In this document: positions 17,777 through 25,606 of the stretch, piece after piece | How positions within the stretch are numbered: the stretch's first letter is position 1 | Layout of the letters: each line of letters opens with the position of its first letter | Origin: BOKV01 sp049289295 | GTDB taxonomy: Bacteria; Pseudomonadota; Alphaproteobacteria; Rhizobiales; Rhizobiaceae | Assembly (NCBI GenBank): GCA_049289295.1 | Contig: JBATLL010000058.1 | Coordinates: 15,335-79,334, forward strand | Direction: 5' to 3' | DNA length: 64,000 nt | Made by a program: the position numbers and the translations under genes | Notes under the pieces: model-generated | Databases searched by the model: none | What the model was told of the DNA's origin: nothing | What the model saw: the letters and a program-made list of their open reading frames with translations, nothing else

Positions 17777-18998
17777 GCGGCAGCGAATCCGGGCGCCATT
17801 GATAGATCCAGTCCTGCCGTGCGAGCAGACGCCTGCCACCGGCAGCTTTCATGAACAGGTCACGGAACATCGCAAGCGGTTCTGGCAGGTGATAGATCAG
17901 CCCGTTGACGTGCGAGATATTGGCAACCCGGCGCACGCGCGCCCGTCTCTTGCTCTCATAGGCGACGAGCGCACTGCTGACGGAATCCTGATCCTCGCTT
18001 GCAGCCGCAAGACAGCCAGCAAGCGTAGCGGCATCCTCGATCCCCATCGCTGCACCTTGCGCAGCAAAGGGAAACATTGCATGGGCTGCATCACCGATAA
18101 GCGCCACCCGTCCCTGTGCCCATGGACCGCCCGAGGGAGCGCGCAACAGGGGCCAGACCGTCCAGCGCGCCTTGTGGCGCAACAGGTCGAGAAAGCTCTC
18201 GTGCCACCCTTCAAAGGAAGCAGCCATTTCCGCTGAACTGCGCTCGGTCGCGGCAAGCCCGTTCCCGCTGTCCCGTTCGCCCTCGCGATTTCGGATGAAG
18301 GCAACAAGATTGAGATAGCGACCATTGCGCACCGGATAGGCAACGGCATGGGCTCTGGGGTGAAGCCACAGGCGCGTGTTTTCCCGATCCTCGCTACCAC
18401 CCAGCACATCGGAAGGGATCAGCGCGCGCCAGGCATTGAACCCTGTGTCGACCGCAGCAGATCCCCCCATTGCAAGCTGGCGCACCTGCGAGTGCACGCC
18501 GTCCGCACCGATCATCGCCATGCCATGCATTTCCACGTTGGTCTCGCGATGGCCAACGAGCGCGGTGACGCCATTGGCATGCGCCGCCACGTCATGAAAG
18601 GTGCAGTCGAGATGCAGCGAGATGTCGGGGTCGTCCTTGCAGGCACTGGCCAGAATCTGCTGCAGGTCAGCGCGATGAACGACCAGATAGGGCATTGAGA
18701 AACGCTCGATAGCCGATGCGCCGAGCGGAATGGCAGTGATCTGCCCGCCGGTTCGCCCGGACAGGACACGAATGGCGGAAGGGGCGACCGCCAGGTTCTT
18801 GATAGCCCGGTCAAGGCCAAGCATGGCCAGCACGGACAGTGCATTGGGTGAGATCTGCAGGCCCGCGCCAATCGTCTCGAAGCCTTCGGCGCGCTCCATG
18901 ACATCAACACGAAAACCGGACCGTGACAGGCACAGGGCTGCGGTCAGTCCGGCTATGCCGCCACCGGCAATCAGAATGGTGCGGCTTCTTGTGTTCAT
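17763..18998 (-). CDS. FAD-dependent aromatic monooxygenase (salicylate-hydroxylase-like)
   Basis: A 411-residue class A flavoprotein monooxygenase. The Rossmann GGGIAGLTAALCL motif is at 12-24, the DG motif is GADGVHSQVRQ, and the GD motif is GDAAHAMFPFAAQGAAMGIEDA. The closest style is the salicylate 1-hydroxylase/UbiH-like group that hydroxylates aromatic or quinone substrates using NAD(P)H, FAD and O2. The substrate cannot be read from the sequence. The gene runs toward and overlaps the DUF2459 gene by 14 bp at their 3' ends, and lies 16 bp after the zinc-finger gene on the same strand. Confidence 0.85.
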   Translation of the reverse strand: MNTRSRTILIAGGGIAGLTAALCLSRSGFRVDVMERAEGFETIGAGLQISPNALSVLAMLGLDRAIKNLAVAPSAIRVLSGRTGGQITAIPLGASAIERFSMPYLVVHRADLQQILASACKDDPDISLHLDCTFHDVAAHANGVTALVGHRETNVEMHGMAMIGADGVHSQVRQLAMGGSAAVDTGFNAWRALIPSDVLGGSEDRENTRLWLHPRAHAVAYPVRNGRYLNLVAFIRNREGERDSGNGLAATERSSAEMAASFEGWHESFLDLLRHKARWTVWPLLRAPSGGPWAQGRVALIGDAAHAMFPFAAQGAAMGIEDAATLAGCLAAASEDQDSVSSALVAYESKRRARVRRVANISHVNGLIYHLPEPLAMFRDLFMKAAGGRRLLARQDWIYQWRPDSLPLIRQ

Positions 18999-19014
18999 GG
19001 AATTCGGCGCCGGG

Positions 19015-19257
19015 TCAGGCGGCCGGGCGCCAGGCGCATCCCGCTGGACGGGTCTCGCTGCCGCTCAGGTCACTGGAATGGCGATACAGTGTCGAGCAAT
19101 AGGGGCACACGATTTCCGTGTCATCGCCCATGTCCAGGAAGACGTGCGGATGATCGAACGGCTCGCTAGCTCCGCAGCACATGAATTCTTTCGCACCGGT
19201 TTCGATTGCCCGGGCGCCCTTGTCGTTCTGGAAGTACGGAACTGCGTGGCCGACCAT
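19015..19257 (-). CDS. Zinc-finger (zf-CHCC, NDUFS6-like) protein
   Basis: An 80-residue protein of the zf-CHCC family. KEFMCCGASEPFDHPHVFLDMG followed by EIVCPYCSTLY supplies the Cys, His and two-Cys zinc ligands. The family includes the mitochondrial complex I subunit NDUFS6, and alphaproteobacterial members are thought to assist complex I. It lies 16 bp upstream of the monooxygenase gene on the same strand, so the two may share a transcript, though that linkage may be accidental. Confidence 0.88.
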   Translation of the reverse strand: MVGHAVPYFQNDKGARAIETGAKEFMCCGASEPFDHPHVFLDMGDDTEIVCPYCSTLYRHSSDLSGSETRPAGCAWRPAA

Positions 19258-19390
19258 GTCCTGTCCCTGTGTTTGTCCATGTTTTCGCTTGGCGCTTTCG
19301 ATGCGCCTCTTTTAGAAGAAAGGCTGGAACGTGCAAAGGGTTTTGTTGATCAGGAAGTCGCACTTTCCGCCAAGTGTGAAAGGAAATGGC

Positions 19391-20152
19391 ATGCCGGTTG
19401 CAGACATCCGCACGCACGACCAGGCGCTCCAGCTCGACTATGTCGATGAGGGAACAGGCGATCCGGTCCTGCTTATCCACGGATTTGCCTCGAACAAGGA
19501 AGTGAACTGGCTCAACACGGGCTGGTTCCGCGAATTGAACCATGCCGGCTTTCGCGCCATCGCCTTCGACAATCGCGGCCACGGCCGCAGCACCCGGTTT
19601 CACGAACCCACCGACTACAGCCTCGAATGGATGGCGCAGGATGCCATCGGCATGCTGGATCACCTGGGCATCAAAAAGGCGCATCTGATCGGCTACTCGA
19701 TGGGCGCACGCATCTCAACGACGCTTGCCATGCATCACGGCGAGCGGTTTGGACGCATCGCACTGTCAGGCAATGGCTGGGGCATGGTCGATGGGTCGGG
19801 CGACTGGACGCCGGTTCGCGATGCATTGCTGGCACCGTCCCTGGACGATGTGAGCGACCCGCGCGGGCGCGCCTTCCGCATCTTTGCCGACCAGACCGGA
19901 TCCGACAGGCTCGCGCTCGCTGCCTGCGTCACCGGGGTGAGGGAACGCATACCCGAGGCATGGCTTTCCTACATCCAGAACGAGATTCTGGTTTCCATCG
20001 GCACCCAGGACGATGTCGCTGGTTCAGGCGAGCGTCTGGCACAGGCGCTGCCGCATGCCCGTTTCCTGCCCATTCCCGACAAGGACCACATGCGGGCTGT
20101 CGGCGACCGGGTGCACAAGAAGGGCGTGGTCGAATTTCTGCTTGACGGATAG
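19391..20152 (+). CDS. Alpha/beta hydrolase
   Basis: A 253-residue alpha/beta-hydrolase: LLIHGFASNKEVNW gives the HG oxyanion motif, AFDNRGHGRS is typical of the fold, the nucleophile elbow is GYSMGA (Ser103), and the C-terminal His is in DKDHMRAVGD. It resembles small esterases and carboxylic ester hydrolases common in Rhizobiales; the natural substrate is unknown. AGGAAA lies upstream of ATG 19391. No signal peptide is present, so it should be cytosolic. Confidence 0.85.
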   Translation: MPVADIRTHDQALQLDYVDEGTGDPVLLIHGFASNKEVNWLNTGWFRELNHAGFRAIAFDNRGHGRSTRFHEPTDYSLEWMAQDAIGMLDHLGIKKAHLIGYSMGARISTTLAMHHGERFGRIALSGNGWGMVDGSGDWTPVRDALLAPSLDDVSDPRGRAFRIFADQTGSDRLALAACVTGVRERIPEAWLSYIQNEILVSIGTQDDVAGSGERLAQALPHARFLPIPDKDHMRAVGDRVHKKGVVEFLLDG

Positions 20153-20182
20153 CCCTGCCTGGATGGACCTGTCTGGACCGGG

Positions 20183-20210
20183 TTGTTCACTTTTCGGGAG
20201 GATTGTTCAC
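20183..20210. repeat. Paired TTGTTCAC sites upstream of cysE
   Basis: The octamer TTGTTCAC occurs at 20183-20190 and again at 20203-20210, so the repeats are 20 bp apart (about two helical turns), 70-95 bp before cysE. This spacing suits a regulator bound on one face of the DNA. No regulator is identified. Confidence 0.35.
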
Positions 20211-20278
20211 CGCTTGCTTACTTGTACGCAGGGAATGAATGCCTATTATTTAAAGACATTGTGGAATGGGAGTGCGTG

Positions 20279-21112
20279 ATGAGCCCGGAATTCAATATCT
20301 CGAAGAAGGCCCGCAAAGGTCCGGTGGAAATCGATCCCGTCTGGCGCGCGGTGCAGGAAGAGGCTGACGCAATCATCGCCGGCAATCCCGAGCTCGCCAC
20401 TTTCATCTTCTCTACGATCCTCAACCATGAGCGGCTGGAAGACGCGGTCTTTGCGCGAATCGCCGACCGCCTGCACAGCCGCGAAGTGCCTGGTGACATC
20501 GTGCGCCAGAGTTTCGAACATATGCTGGAGGACGATCCGAGCTGGGCTGAATATCTGCGCAGCGATATCGCAGCCGTTTACGACCGCGATCCGGCCTGTG
20601 ACCGGTTCATTGAACCCATTCTCTATTTCAAGGGCTTTCATGCCATCCAGACCCATCGCCTGGCGCATTGGAACTGGAACAATGGCAAGAAGGATTTTGC
20701 CCTCTACCTGCAAAGCCGTTCAAGCCAGGTGTTCCAGACTGATATCAATCCGCAGGCTCGCCTGGGCCGGGGCATCTTCATGGACCATGCCACTGGCGTC
20801 GTGATTGGTGCGACCGCCGTGGTGGGCGACAATGTATCCATCCTGCATGGCGTGACGCTGGGCGGCACCGGCAAGGAAGGCGGAGACCGCCATCCCAAGA
20901 TCGGCAACGGCGTGCTGCTGGGTGCAGGTGCAACCGTGCTCGGCAATATCGAGGTCGGCCATTGCTCGCGAATCGCGGCAGGCTCGCTTGTTCTCAAGCC
21001 AATTCCGGCCAACGTGACCGTGGCTGGTGTGCCTGGGAAAGTAGTCGGTCTGGCAGGATGTTCGGAACCTGCGCGCACCATGGACCAGATCCTCGCGGAA
21101 GAACGCAACTAG
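20279..21112 (+). CDS. cysE: Serine O-acetyltransferase
   Basis: A 277-residue CysE that makes O-acetylserine from serine and acetyl-CoA, the first step of cysteine synthesis. The N-terminal helical domain (DPVWRAVQEEADAII) is followed by the left-handed beta-helix: FKGFHAIQTHRLAHWNW, the active-site DINPQARLGRGIFMDHATG, VSILHGVTLGGTGKEGGDRHPKIG and GAGATVLGNIEVG. The catalytic Asp and His of the family are in DINP and MDHATG. ATG 20279 follows GGGAG; a frame opening further upstream lacks homology. It is the last long + strand gene before the small DUF3126 gene. Confidence 0.95.
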   Translation: MSPEFNISKKARKGPVEIDPVWRAVQEEADAIIAGNPELATFIFSTILNHERLEDAVFARIADRLHSREVPGDIVRQSFEHMLEDDPSWAEYLRSDIAAVYDRDPACDRFIEPILYFKGFHAIQTHRLAHWNWNNGKKDFALYLQSRSSQVFQTDINPQARLGRGIFMDHATGVVIGATAVVGDNVSILHGVTLGGTGKEGGDRHPKIGNGVLLGAGATVLGNIEVGHCSRIAAGSLVLKPIPANVTVAGVPGKVVGLAGCSEPARTMDQILAEERN

Positions 21113-21265
21113 GTCCGCCTGGTTCGCGCAATGTCATGGCAAGGGTGTCGATCGGGTTCGCGAAACCCGCGCCCAGCCTTTACATCCTGCTTGCCCCTGT
21201 GCCAAAAGCGGCCCAGATGAAGCCAACTAGCAACCTGCCGCACGGCAGGCAGGATGGAGGTCCTT

Positions 21266-21478
21266 GTGAAGCCAGAGGAACTGAAAAAACTGGATGCCTA
21301 TTTCAGAAAGGTGTTCATGACACCGGGTATCCAGGTCAAGGCCAGGCCGAAGAAGGACGATTCCGCCGAAGTTTATCGCGACGACGAATTTCTCGGAGTC
21401 ATCTATCGGGACGAGGAAGACGGGGAACTTTCCTACAATTTCTCGATGGCTATTCTGGATATCGATCTCGAAGGCTGA
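21266..21478 (+). CDS. DUF3126 family small protein
   Basis: A 70-residue protein with the DUF3126 signature: KPEELKKLDAYFRKVF at the start and ELSYNFSMAILDIDLEG at the end, no membrane segment and many acidic residues. Function is unknown. The start is GTG 21266: the ideal ribosome site GGAGG is at 21256-21260, and the family's usual N-terminus begins with this Met-Lys-Pro. ATG 21254 would place the ribosome site inside the gene. It follows cysE on the same strand. Confidence 0.85.
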   Translation: MKPEELKKLDAYFRKVFMTPGIQVKARPKKDDSAEVYRDDEFLGVIYRDEEDGELSYNFSMAILDIDLEG

Positions 21479-21484
21479 GTTCGA

Positions 21485-22294
21485 TCAGTCCACGATCATC
21501 CATTTTGCCAGACTGCGAACCGCAGCGTCGAAGCGCATCCAGTCCTTGAGCAGGCTGGCGTGGAACCTGTAGGTCAGCGTCAGGTCACGCCCCACATGAA
21601 TGTCACGAATGCAGTAGGGGGATGCCGATTTTGCGCTTTCCCTGATGCAGCGCGCGGCGAATGGATAGGGGTTGCCTGATTCATAGACGAGTTCCTCGTC
21701 CAGGAATCCTCCTTCTGCTGCCAGTTCCCTGCGTTTCAGGCCATGGCCTGCATCCTGCTCCAGTCCCCTGTAGAACTTCGAATAGATCGGCTCGATGCGC
21801 CCGCTCATGTCGCGGCTCATCGTGCGCGGTTCCAGCGACAGGAACAGGATCGACGGATTGATCCGCTCCTCGTTGAAAATGTCCTGCAGTTTTTCCGAAT
21901 AGCCCGACAGCGACGGCCAGTGGATATAGAGATCGAGCCGGGCCGAGCTGGATGAGCGGCGCTGTGATCCGAATCGGATCATGTTGGCGGGCACGCGCAC
22001 CACATCATTGCCAATGACGATTTCGCGCAGGCTCGTGTCGACGGAATGACCGCCGCGCGACAGTTCGCCGCCAATCAAAAAGGCAAGACCGGCAAACAGC
22101 GCCGTAAGTGCGCTCAGGATCAGCGTGAATTTCAGGATGAAACTTGCAGCTGAACCTGGAATTGTCGGCTGACGCACAGGCGCGGGCGCATGGGGCTGGG
22201 CGGCGGGGATGCGGCGCTGAAAATGCTGCGCGGGATCGCGCCCGAGCCTGTTGGCGGTTTCCCGGGCGATATCATTTGCAGTTGCCGCAACCAT
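21485..22294 (-). CDS. Single-pass membrane protein of unknown function
   Basis: This 269-residue protein is not recognised. It has a short cytoplasmic Arg/Pro/Ala-rich N-terminus, one membrane segment at about 52-76 (FILKFTLILSALTALFAGLA) and a ~190-residue periplasmic domain with LREIVIGNDVVRVPANMIRFG, LDLYIHWPSLSGYS and two Cys (ARCIRES, SPYCIRD). Homologous exported proteins seem common in Rhizobiales, but I know no function. In-frame starts also exist at 22321 and 22345; the choice of 22294 is uncertain. It converges on the DUF3126 gene with six bases between. Confidence 0.65.
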   Translation of the reverse strand: MVAATANDIARETANRLGRDPAQHFQRRIPAAQPHAPAPVRQPTIPGSAASFILKFTLILSALTALFAGLAFLIGGELSRGGHSVDTSLREIVIGNDVVRVPANMIRFGSQRRSSSSARLDLYIHWPSLSGYSEKLQDIFNEERINPSILFLSLEPRTMSRDMSGRIEPIYSKFYRGLEQDAGHGLKRRELAAEGGFLDEELVYESGNPYPFAARCIRESAKSASPYCIRDIHVGRDLTLTYRFHASLLKDWMRFDAAVRSLAKWMIVD

Positions 22295-22394
22295 CAGGGG
22301 ATCTTTCCAGCTTGTGTGCCGCATCGGGACGCAAATCAGCGGCACGCTTCTTGCTGTGACATTCGAAAATCACGGTAAAGGAAGGGTTAAGCTC

Positions 22395-22721
22395 ATGCCT
22401 GTCTGGATGTTTGTTTCATTCGTGGTCGCAAGTGGGCTCACCGCTGCAGGCATTCTGGCAGAGGTCCACCGTCTGCTTTCGAACGAATCGCCGACTTTCC
22501 GGCTGGCGCAGGGCTCGCCCGTCTCAATCCTGTGCTCCGTGCTCCTGTGCATGTTTGCCGGTCCATGGCTCACTTTGAACCTGGCCTGGGTGCACGGCTG
22601 GAAGGGCGATGCGCCGCTGCCGCTGCTCGCCGTGGCTGGTCTCGTGTCGCTGGTATGGAGCTTCTGTTCGGGCGCGTTCGTGATCCAGCTCGCAGCCCTT
22701 GTCGGGCTGTTGCAGGTCTGA
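22395..22721 (+). CDS. Small inner-membrane protein, possibly DUF6949
   Basis: A 108-residue hydrophobic protein with three predicted helices (WMFVSFVVASGLTAAGILA; VSILCSVLLCMFAGPWLTL; LLAVAGLVSLVWSFCSGAFV) and short loops. The pattern resembles the rhizobial DUF6949 family, but that name comes from memory and is tentative. It is read divergently from the membrane-protein gene on its left. A strongly structured intergenic segment follows its stop codon. Confidence 0.6.
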   Translation: MPVWMFVSFVVASGLTAAGILAEVHRLLSNESPTFRLAQGSPVSILCSVLLCMFAGPWLTLNLAWVHGWKGDAPLPLLAVAGLVSLVWSFCSGAFVIQLAALVGLLQV

Positions 22722-22739
22722 ACACCGTTGGAACAGGAA

Positions 22740-22860
22740 ATTACCACCCTCTCCATGTAAGGAGTGGGGCCGGTTCAGGGGACATTGAACCGGCCCCCAG
22801 ACCCGGTCTTTGGGACGGGGAGGGTGGGGACTGACCGGGCCATTTCTTTCGCCAAATGGC
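22740..22860 (+). ncRNA. Candidate structured RNA element, copy 1
   Basis: Within the space between two convergent genes there is a perfect 12-bp hairpin (22766-22777 with 22786-22797), an 11-bp long-range complement around it (22744-22754 with 22817-22827, one G-T), a 7-bp stem CCCGGTC/GACCGGG (22802-22808 with 22833-22839) and a 7-bp terminal hairpin (22839-22845 with 22854-22860). The parts GTCTT, TGGGACGGGG and GGGGACTGACC recur in the same order at 25449-25480. It could be a small RNA, a 3'-UTR element or an interspersed repeat. No T-tract is present. Confidence 0.45.
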
Positions 22861-22865
22861 GAATG

Positions 22866-23477
22866 CTAGTTCACGCTACCGACATATTTGGTTCGACTGT
22901 CGTCGATAGCTTCCCAACGTCCCGAATTGGCCGCAGCCTGGCGCTTCAGGAACTGGTAACGGGTTTCGTTCCAGGCCAGTACGCGGTCATTCAGATTGTC
23001 GAGTATGAAGTCCGAGGCGTCGGTACGCACCGTGAGCACCGCATGTCCGTCGCCATTTGGCTGGCGTACCACGGTGATCAGCAGACTTGACGGTGGCCAG
23101 CCCTTCTCCAAGAGCAGTTTGCGCTTGAGAAGGACATAGTCCTCGCAGTCGCCATAGCTCTGCGGATAGGTCCACAGTTCCTCGACCTGGTACAGTTCCT
23201 GGTCCGTCACCGGTATGATGAGGTTGTTTACCTGCGAGTTGATGGAAACGACTTCGTTCCACCGGGCGCGGGAAAGCTTCACCGGAGCGGTATTCGAACT
23301 GCGGATCGAGCAGTCACGCACGTACTTCTTGCAATATTCATAGTGACCGATTGGCTGCGTCGTGCGGCCGGTCACCGTCATGATGGCTTGCGAATCCTGT
23401 CCTGCCAGCGAGGTTCCTGTCCACAGAACCCCGTATGCGACAGTGACCGCAAGTATAGCCTTGCTTGTTCTGGTCAT
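22866..23477 (-). CDS. Transglutaminase-like cysteine peptidase (BTLCP)
   Basis: A 203-residue exported protein: signal peptide TSKAILAVTVAYGVLWTGTS then a BTLCP (PF06035-type) domain. The catalytic triad is visible as Cys111 (SYGDCEDY), His145 (GDGHAVL) and Asp160 (DFILDNL), as expected for the papain-like transglutaminase fold. Known members include LapG, which cleaves surface adhesins under c-di-GMP control, but generic rhizobial members have no known substrate and no LapD is nearby. ATG 23477 follows GGGGAG. A long AT-rich promoter region lies upstream. Confidence 0.85.
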   Translation of the reverse strand: MTRTSKAILAVTVAYGVLWTGTSLAGQDSQAIMTVTGRTTQPIGHYEYCKKYVRDCSIRSSNTAPVKLSRARWNEVVSINSQVNNLIIPVTDQELYQVEELWTYPQSYGDCEDYVLLKRKLLLEKGWPPSSLLITVVRQPNGDGHAVLTVRTDASDFILDNLNDRVLAWNETRYQFLKRQAAANSGRWEAIDDSRTKYVGSVN

Positions 23478-23727
23478 CTGTATCTCCCCGATAACCAGGA
23501 GAAGATGACACAAACAATTTTAGTTTCTGAGAATTGATATAGTAGTAATCGATGAAACTATTATGGAAACTGTCTTCAAATAAGAATAAAATTTATCTCA
23601 AACAGTAATTGCATTTTATTTTAATTGCCGGAAAATTTTCATAAAATTTGAGCGAGTGGCATCCTGCCTTTGATCGGGAAAATGCCCGATAAATCTGCTC
23701 ATGGAAATACCCGTCGGATATGGGCAC
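23478..23727. other. AT-rich intergenic region
   Basis: This gene-free stretch upstream of the BTLCP gene is markedly AT-rich at about 23530-23660, with runs such as AATAAAATTTAT and CATTTTATTTTAATTG, unlike the ~60% GC surroundings. It probably holds the BTLCP promoter, and could bind an AT-preferring silencer such as MucR/Ros. I see no gene in it. Confidence 0.4.
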
Positions 23728-23752
23728 AAAGAAAATGGCCGCTCGCGCGGCC
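23728..23752 (-). terminator. Terminator of the PilZ gene
   Basis: On the minus strand the stem GGCCGC/GCGGCC (23737-23742 with 23747-23752) has a 4-base loop and is followed by ATTTTCTTTGTG, 28 bp after the PilZ stop codon. This is a reasonable intrinsic terminator. Confidence 0.65.
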
Positions 23753-23779
23753 TGATTTACTTTCTCCGGAACGCTGGCG

Positions 23780-24403
23780 CTATTGCGGCATGCCGATCAG
23801 GAAGCGTTCCAGCGAATCGCGGCTTTGAACGATTGCGAATTCGACGGCAACCCCATCCTCGAAGTGACGAACCACGCGTCCGCGCATGTTGCCCACCCAC
23901 AGCACCGTGCCGATGGCCGGCTTGACGGTCAGCTCGATGGCGGCACCAGACAGTGAAAGGTCGATGATCTTGGCCTGGTAGGCCCTGCCGTCTTCCAGCT
24001 TGATCTGGGCATCGCGCTGGCGCGGCGTGATACGTTCGTGGCGGCGATCTTCAGGCAGATTGAGTTCGTGCCGGTTGGCGAGCCAGGTCAGCTTCGCGGC
24101 CAGCTTGTCACGTTTTCGTTCCGTCGCGTTGACGCTCATGGCGAAACCGCCATTGAATACGCGAAGGATCACACCTTCCAGCCGACCAAGATGGTCGACA
24201 TAGGCAATGACCCGTTCACCCATTTCCCCGCGATGCGGAGCGATGAGCGCAGCGCTTCCCGGAGACATGTTTATGATCTGGCAGGGAAATTCCTGCCGGT
24301 TCGACAACATGTATCGACCGAAAAGCGTGATATCCACGCGCTGGAACTGGCGTTCCTGGTTTGTGATGTCTTCGGAATCAGCGGTGCTGGCTAAAGCGGC
24401 CAT
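23780..24403 (-). CDS. Double PilZ-domain protein
   Basis: A 207-residue protein with two PilZ-like domains. The first (about 15-100) has RQFQR and NMSPGSA; the second (about 118-200) has RRHER and DLSLSGAAIEL, which better fits the RxxxR and (D/N)xSxxG c-di-GMP-binding motifs. Such proteins act as cytoplasmic c-di-GMP receptors affecting motility or envelope polysaccharide. It is encoded next to the BTLCP gene, a family sometimes tied to c-di-GMP, but on its own transcript with its own terminator. No partner is visible. Confidence 0.82.
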   Translation of the reverse strand: MAALASTADSEDITNQERQFQRVDITLFGRYMLSNRQEFPCQIINMSPGSAALIAPHRGEMGERVIAYVDHLGRLEGVILRVFNGGFAMSVNATERKRDKLAAKLTWLANRHELNLPEDRRHERITPRQRDAQIKLEDGRAYQAKIIDLSLSGAAIELTVKPAIGTVLWVGNMRGRVVRHFEDGVAVEFAIVQSRDSLERFLIGMPQ

Positions 24404-24485
24404 GACTTACCTGGCATGAGATACGACGAGTTGGCTGTCAGTATTGGATCATAAGGTTAATGATAGGTAAGCATCCGTACAATGA

Positions 24486-25088
24486 TCAGCTCTTCCCGCC
24501 AGTAAGAACGGTCAGATGCCCAACTTTGCGGCTCATCTGCTCGCCTGTCGCTGCATTTTCGCTGAATTCGGGCACCAGCGGTGGCGCTTCTCCGGGAACG
24601 GTGAGGCTCCGCAATCCCTTGCACTGATTGGCCGTGAGCGCTTCCGCACCCAGCCAGTAGGGGACCTTCTTTGGTGTCGATACGCCCAGGACCCGAGCGC
24701 TGCCTTCGGCAATTGGCATCAGCGGCAGGAGCAACGTCTCGAATTCCACGAACTTGCCGCTATCGGTGCGTGCGGTGTGGGAGATGAGAACCGGCGTATA
24801 GTCATTATAGACACGGGAAATGGCGCGGGCGATTTCGAAATTGTCGTCTTCGTCCCAAAGGCCAAGATAACCGTAGCTCTTCAGTTCCTTGCCGAAGGCC
24901 GCGCACAGGCGGGTTCCAGCCAGTCTGAAGGAAATCGTGCGCAATTGCGGCGAGATATCGAGGATGAAGGTATCGCCCAGGATCTCGCGAATATCACTCG
25001 GCTCGATTTCGCCACGCTCAGGCGCTGCCCGCGAACCGCGAAGCCTGTTCCAGTAAGCAAGGAGTATTTTTGTCTGCGCGTGTCTCAT
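24486..25088 (-). CDS. PAS-domain (PAS_5/DUF1457) protein
   Basis: A 200-residue protein of the rhizobial PAS_5 family: LLAYWNRLRGSRAAPERGEIEPSDI at the start, then FILDISPQLRTISFRLAGTRLCAAFGKELKSY and FVEFETLLLPL. Family members are stand-alone PAS sensors with no output domain. The start ATG 25088 is preceded by AAGGTGAAGG. The frame stays open upstream to 25535, but that extension is low-complexity and unlike the family. Confidence 0.8.
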   Translation of the reverse strand: MRHAQTKILLAYWNRLRGSRAAPERGEIEPSDIREILGDTFILDISPQLRTISFRLAGTRLCAAFGKELKSYGYLGLWDEDDNFEIARAISRVYNDYTPVLISHTARTDSGKFVEFETLLLPLMPIAEGSARVLGVSTPKKVPYWLGAEALTANQCKGLRSLTVPGEAPPLVPEFSENAATGEQMSRKVGHLTVLTGGKS

Positions 25089-25399
25089 CGCCTTCACCTT
25101 TCCAACCACTTGCCCGCTGGTTGGCCGGGACAGAACTGCATCAGTTTGGGAATGGATTTCCCCCGCAGTCCCGTTTCCGGACAAATGTGCCAGCATGGCA
25201 GGTTCCTGCCTGGTGAAATGCAGGACTCGTGCCAGAAGCAGGGCGGAAAGGAACAGGGAAATTGGCAGGATGCGAGGCGAGAATGAGAACTGCCCACAGG
25301 CTCCCGCTGTTAAGGTTAACAATTGGTTTCGGTTGTAATTACGTTTGTTGTATGTGAGCTTGATCGGGCTCCACGAAACGTGAGCGCCGGTTATACGAG

Positions 25400-25524
25400 T
25401 ACCTGGCCGTTCCGTTTTGAACTGAAGGTTTCTGCTGCTTCCGGAATTGTCTTGTGGGACGGGGCTGCAGGGGACTGACCAGCCGCCTGGCTGCCTAGTG
25501 CAGTCAGGCGGTTTTTTCTTTTTT
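25400..25524 (+). ncRNA. Candidate small RNA, copy 2 of the structured element, with intrinsic terminator
   Basis: The 518-bp gap between the PAS gene (minus) and the rhomboid gene (plus) has no gene on the plus strand, yet ends in a strong plus-strand terminator: 12-bp stem (25483-25494 with 25500-25511, one G-T), loop CTAGT and a T-tract from 25512. Just before it, GTCTT, TGGGACGGGG and GGGGACTGACC (25449-25480) repeat copy 1 at 22806-22836, and GGCCGTTC/GAAC near 25405 echoes the GGCCGGTTC/GAACC hairpin there. A possible -10 box TTATAC lies at 25391-25396, with no convincing -35. The 5' end is a guess. Confidence 0.5.
25483..25524 (+). terminator. Strong intrinsic terminator with no plus-strand gene upstream
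   Basis: CCGCCTGGCTGC and GCAGTCAGGCGG pair over 12 positions (one G-T) around the loop CTAGT and run into TTTTTTCTTTTTT. It points rightward, 82 bp before the rhomboid start. No coding gene on that strand precedes it, so it most likely ends a small RNA. Confidence 0.8.
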
Positions 25525-25606
25525 GTGGCATGCACCGCCCCTTCTTGTCATACCTTGGCCTTGTGCCTTGTGAATGATGCATCCCGCCGGGGCTGGAGGA
25601 TTGTCC

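Noticed and set aside
25089..25535. 149-codon N-terminal extension of the PAS protein
   Set aside because: The extension is Lys/Pro/Ser-rich and unlike the PAS_5 family; the Met at 25088 has its own ribosome site, and the region carries the plus-strand sRNA candidate.
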